6,086 nucleotides of DNA from Desulfobacterales bacterium (lineage in GTDB: Bacteria; Desulfobacterota; Desulfobacteria; Desulfobacterales; Desulfobacteraceae), in the NCBI GenBank assembly GCA_022361095.1, contig JAKSBO010000615.1:1-6086 (forward strand), written 5' to 3'. Each line of letters opens with the position of its first letter. Within the stretch, counting starts at the first letter, position 1. Of this stretch, positions 5,307-6,086 are shown one piece after another. The position numbers and the translations under genes were made by a program. The notes beneath the pieces were generated by a model. The model was not told the DNA's origin. It ran no database searches and worked only from the letters and a program-made list of their open reading frames with translations.

Positions 5307-6086
5307 ATGAATACCATGACGCCTTTGCTTCATGTAGATAAAATGACCCACTACTTTGGCGGACTGCGGGCGGTCCACAACTATAATCTTTCGGTCGGAC
5401 CCAACCAGATTGTCGGGTTGATCGGCCCAAACGGGGCAGGCAAGACAACCGTTTTTAACCTGATCACAGGGGTCTATACCCCCACCGAAGGCCGTATTAC
5501 CCTTGAAAATGAGAGTATTGTGGGGTTGGAAACCAATGAGATTGCAGCCAAAGGATTGGGCCGAACCTTCCAAAACCTGGCTTTGTGGCGGCATATGAAT
5601 GTGCTGGACCACATTAAAATGGCCCACTATTCCCAACTCACCTACGGCCTGCTTGACGCATTTTTCAATACCGGAAAATGCAGAAGGCAGGAAACCAAAG
5701 CCGAAGAGAATGCCTACCGGCTCCTGGAACTGTTTGATATCAAGCAGCACGCCGGCCAGTTGGTAACAAACCTTCCTTACGGGGCCCAGCGCCGGGTGGA
5801 GATGGCCCGGGCCATGGCCACCAATCCCAAGGTGCTTTTTCTGGATGAACCCACTGCCGGCATGACCCCTGATGAACTGATCCAGATGATCAAGATTATC
5901 AGGCAGGTGCACCAGGATTTCGGGGTGGCGATTTTTCTCATCGAACACCGGATGAAATTTGTGATGGAGCTTTGCCAGCATATCCAGACCCTGGTATTCG
6001 GCGAAGTGATTGCCCAAGGTCCTCCCGAAGAGATCCAGAATAACCCCCAAGTGATTGAAGCCTATCTGGGCAAGGAGGATTTGACC
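5307..6086 (+). CDS. livG: Branched-chain amino acid type ABC transporter ATP-binding protein LivG (3' end cut by the window)
   Basis: This frame is open from the ATG at 5307 to the last base, giving 260 residues without a stop. The protein is a canonical ABC ATPase: Walker A GPNGAGKT (40-47), Q-loop in GRTFQN with Q89, signature LPYGAQRR (156-163; the LivG/LivF variant of LSGGQ), Walker B VLFLDEP with E181, D-loop TAGMTPDE, and switch histidine H214 in LIEHRM. The opening HYFGGLRAV and the tail NPQVIEAYLG (246-255) are typical of LivG. The long insert between the Q-loop and signature (about 100-150) is also LivG-like. E. coli LivG is 255 residues, so only a few residues plus the stop should be missing. 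It sits on the cytoplasmic face, hydrolysing ATP to drive LivH-LivM, normally together with LivF, which should follow. All catalytic residues are present. Confidence 0.95.
   Translation, partial: MNTMTPLLHVDKMTHYFGGLRAVHNYNLSVGPNQIVGLIGPNGAGKTTVFNLITGVYTPTEGRITLENESIVGLETNEIAAKGLGRTFQNLALWRHMNVLDHIKMAHYSQLTYGLLDAFFNTGKCRRQETKAEENAYRLLELFDIKQHAGQLVTNLPYGAQRRVEMARAMATNPKVLFLDEPTAGMTPDELIQMIKIIRQVHQDFGVAIFLIEHRMKFVMELCQHIQTLVFGEVIAQGPPEEIQNNPQVIEAYLGKEDLT

Noticed and set aside
5085..6050. Long minus-strand open frame of 321 codons opposite livM and livG
   Set aside because: It lies antisense to LivG, whose ATPase motifs are all intact, and its translation is rich in His, Gly and Gln with no recognisable domain. 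It is a codon-bias shadow.

Overview
The window looks like chromosomal DNA of a Gram-negative bacterium. Exported proteins with Sec signal peptides, a periplasmic binding-protein ABC transporter and a Cache-type membrane sensor all point that way. Protein style and gene order would fit a sulfate-reducing desulfobacterial lineage (former Deltaproteobacteria, Desulfobacter/Desulfobacula-like). That placement is an impression from sequence style, not a computed result.

Layout: two divergent transcription units are separated by about 410 bases of non-coding DNA. The leftward unit (1-1330, minus strand) encodes an exported NMT1/THI5-like solute-binding protein. It is followed, through a 4-base ATGA overlap, by the N-terminus of a membrane-anchored sensor that runs off the left edge. 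The rightward unit (1743-6086, plus strand) is a branched-chain amino acid type (HAAT/Liv) ABC importer: a periplasmic binding protein (LivK/LivJ-like), an intrinsic terminator, two permeases (LivH, LivM) and an ATPase (LivG). LivG is nearly complete but still open at the right edge. A livF gene is expected next but is not in view.

How the genes work together: the binding protein captures a substrate, probably an amino acid or related small organic molecule, in the periplasm and delivers it to a LivH-LivM channel powered by LivG (and presumably LivF). The terminator between the binding-protein gene and livH should make the binding protein more abundant than the membrane parts. The NMT1-type protein has no permease or ATPase beside it; its tight coupling to a sensor gene suggests it may feed signalling rather than uptake.

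Non-coding DNA: 1331-1742 holds candidate divergent promoters, several short inverted repeats with a recurring TGCCGG/CCGGCA element, a very AT-rich stretch, and the strong ribosome binding site that places the binding-protein start at a TTG codon. The gap 2919-3057 holds the terminator plus a symmetrical AACTATA dyad just upstream of livH. I see no RNA gene, mobile element, CRISPR array or clearly new multi-gene system; the window is mostly well-recognised transporter genes.
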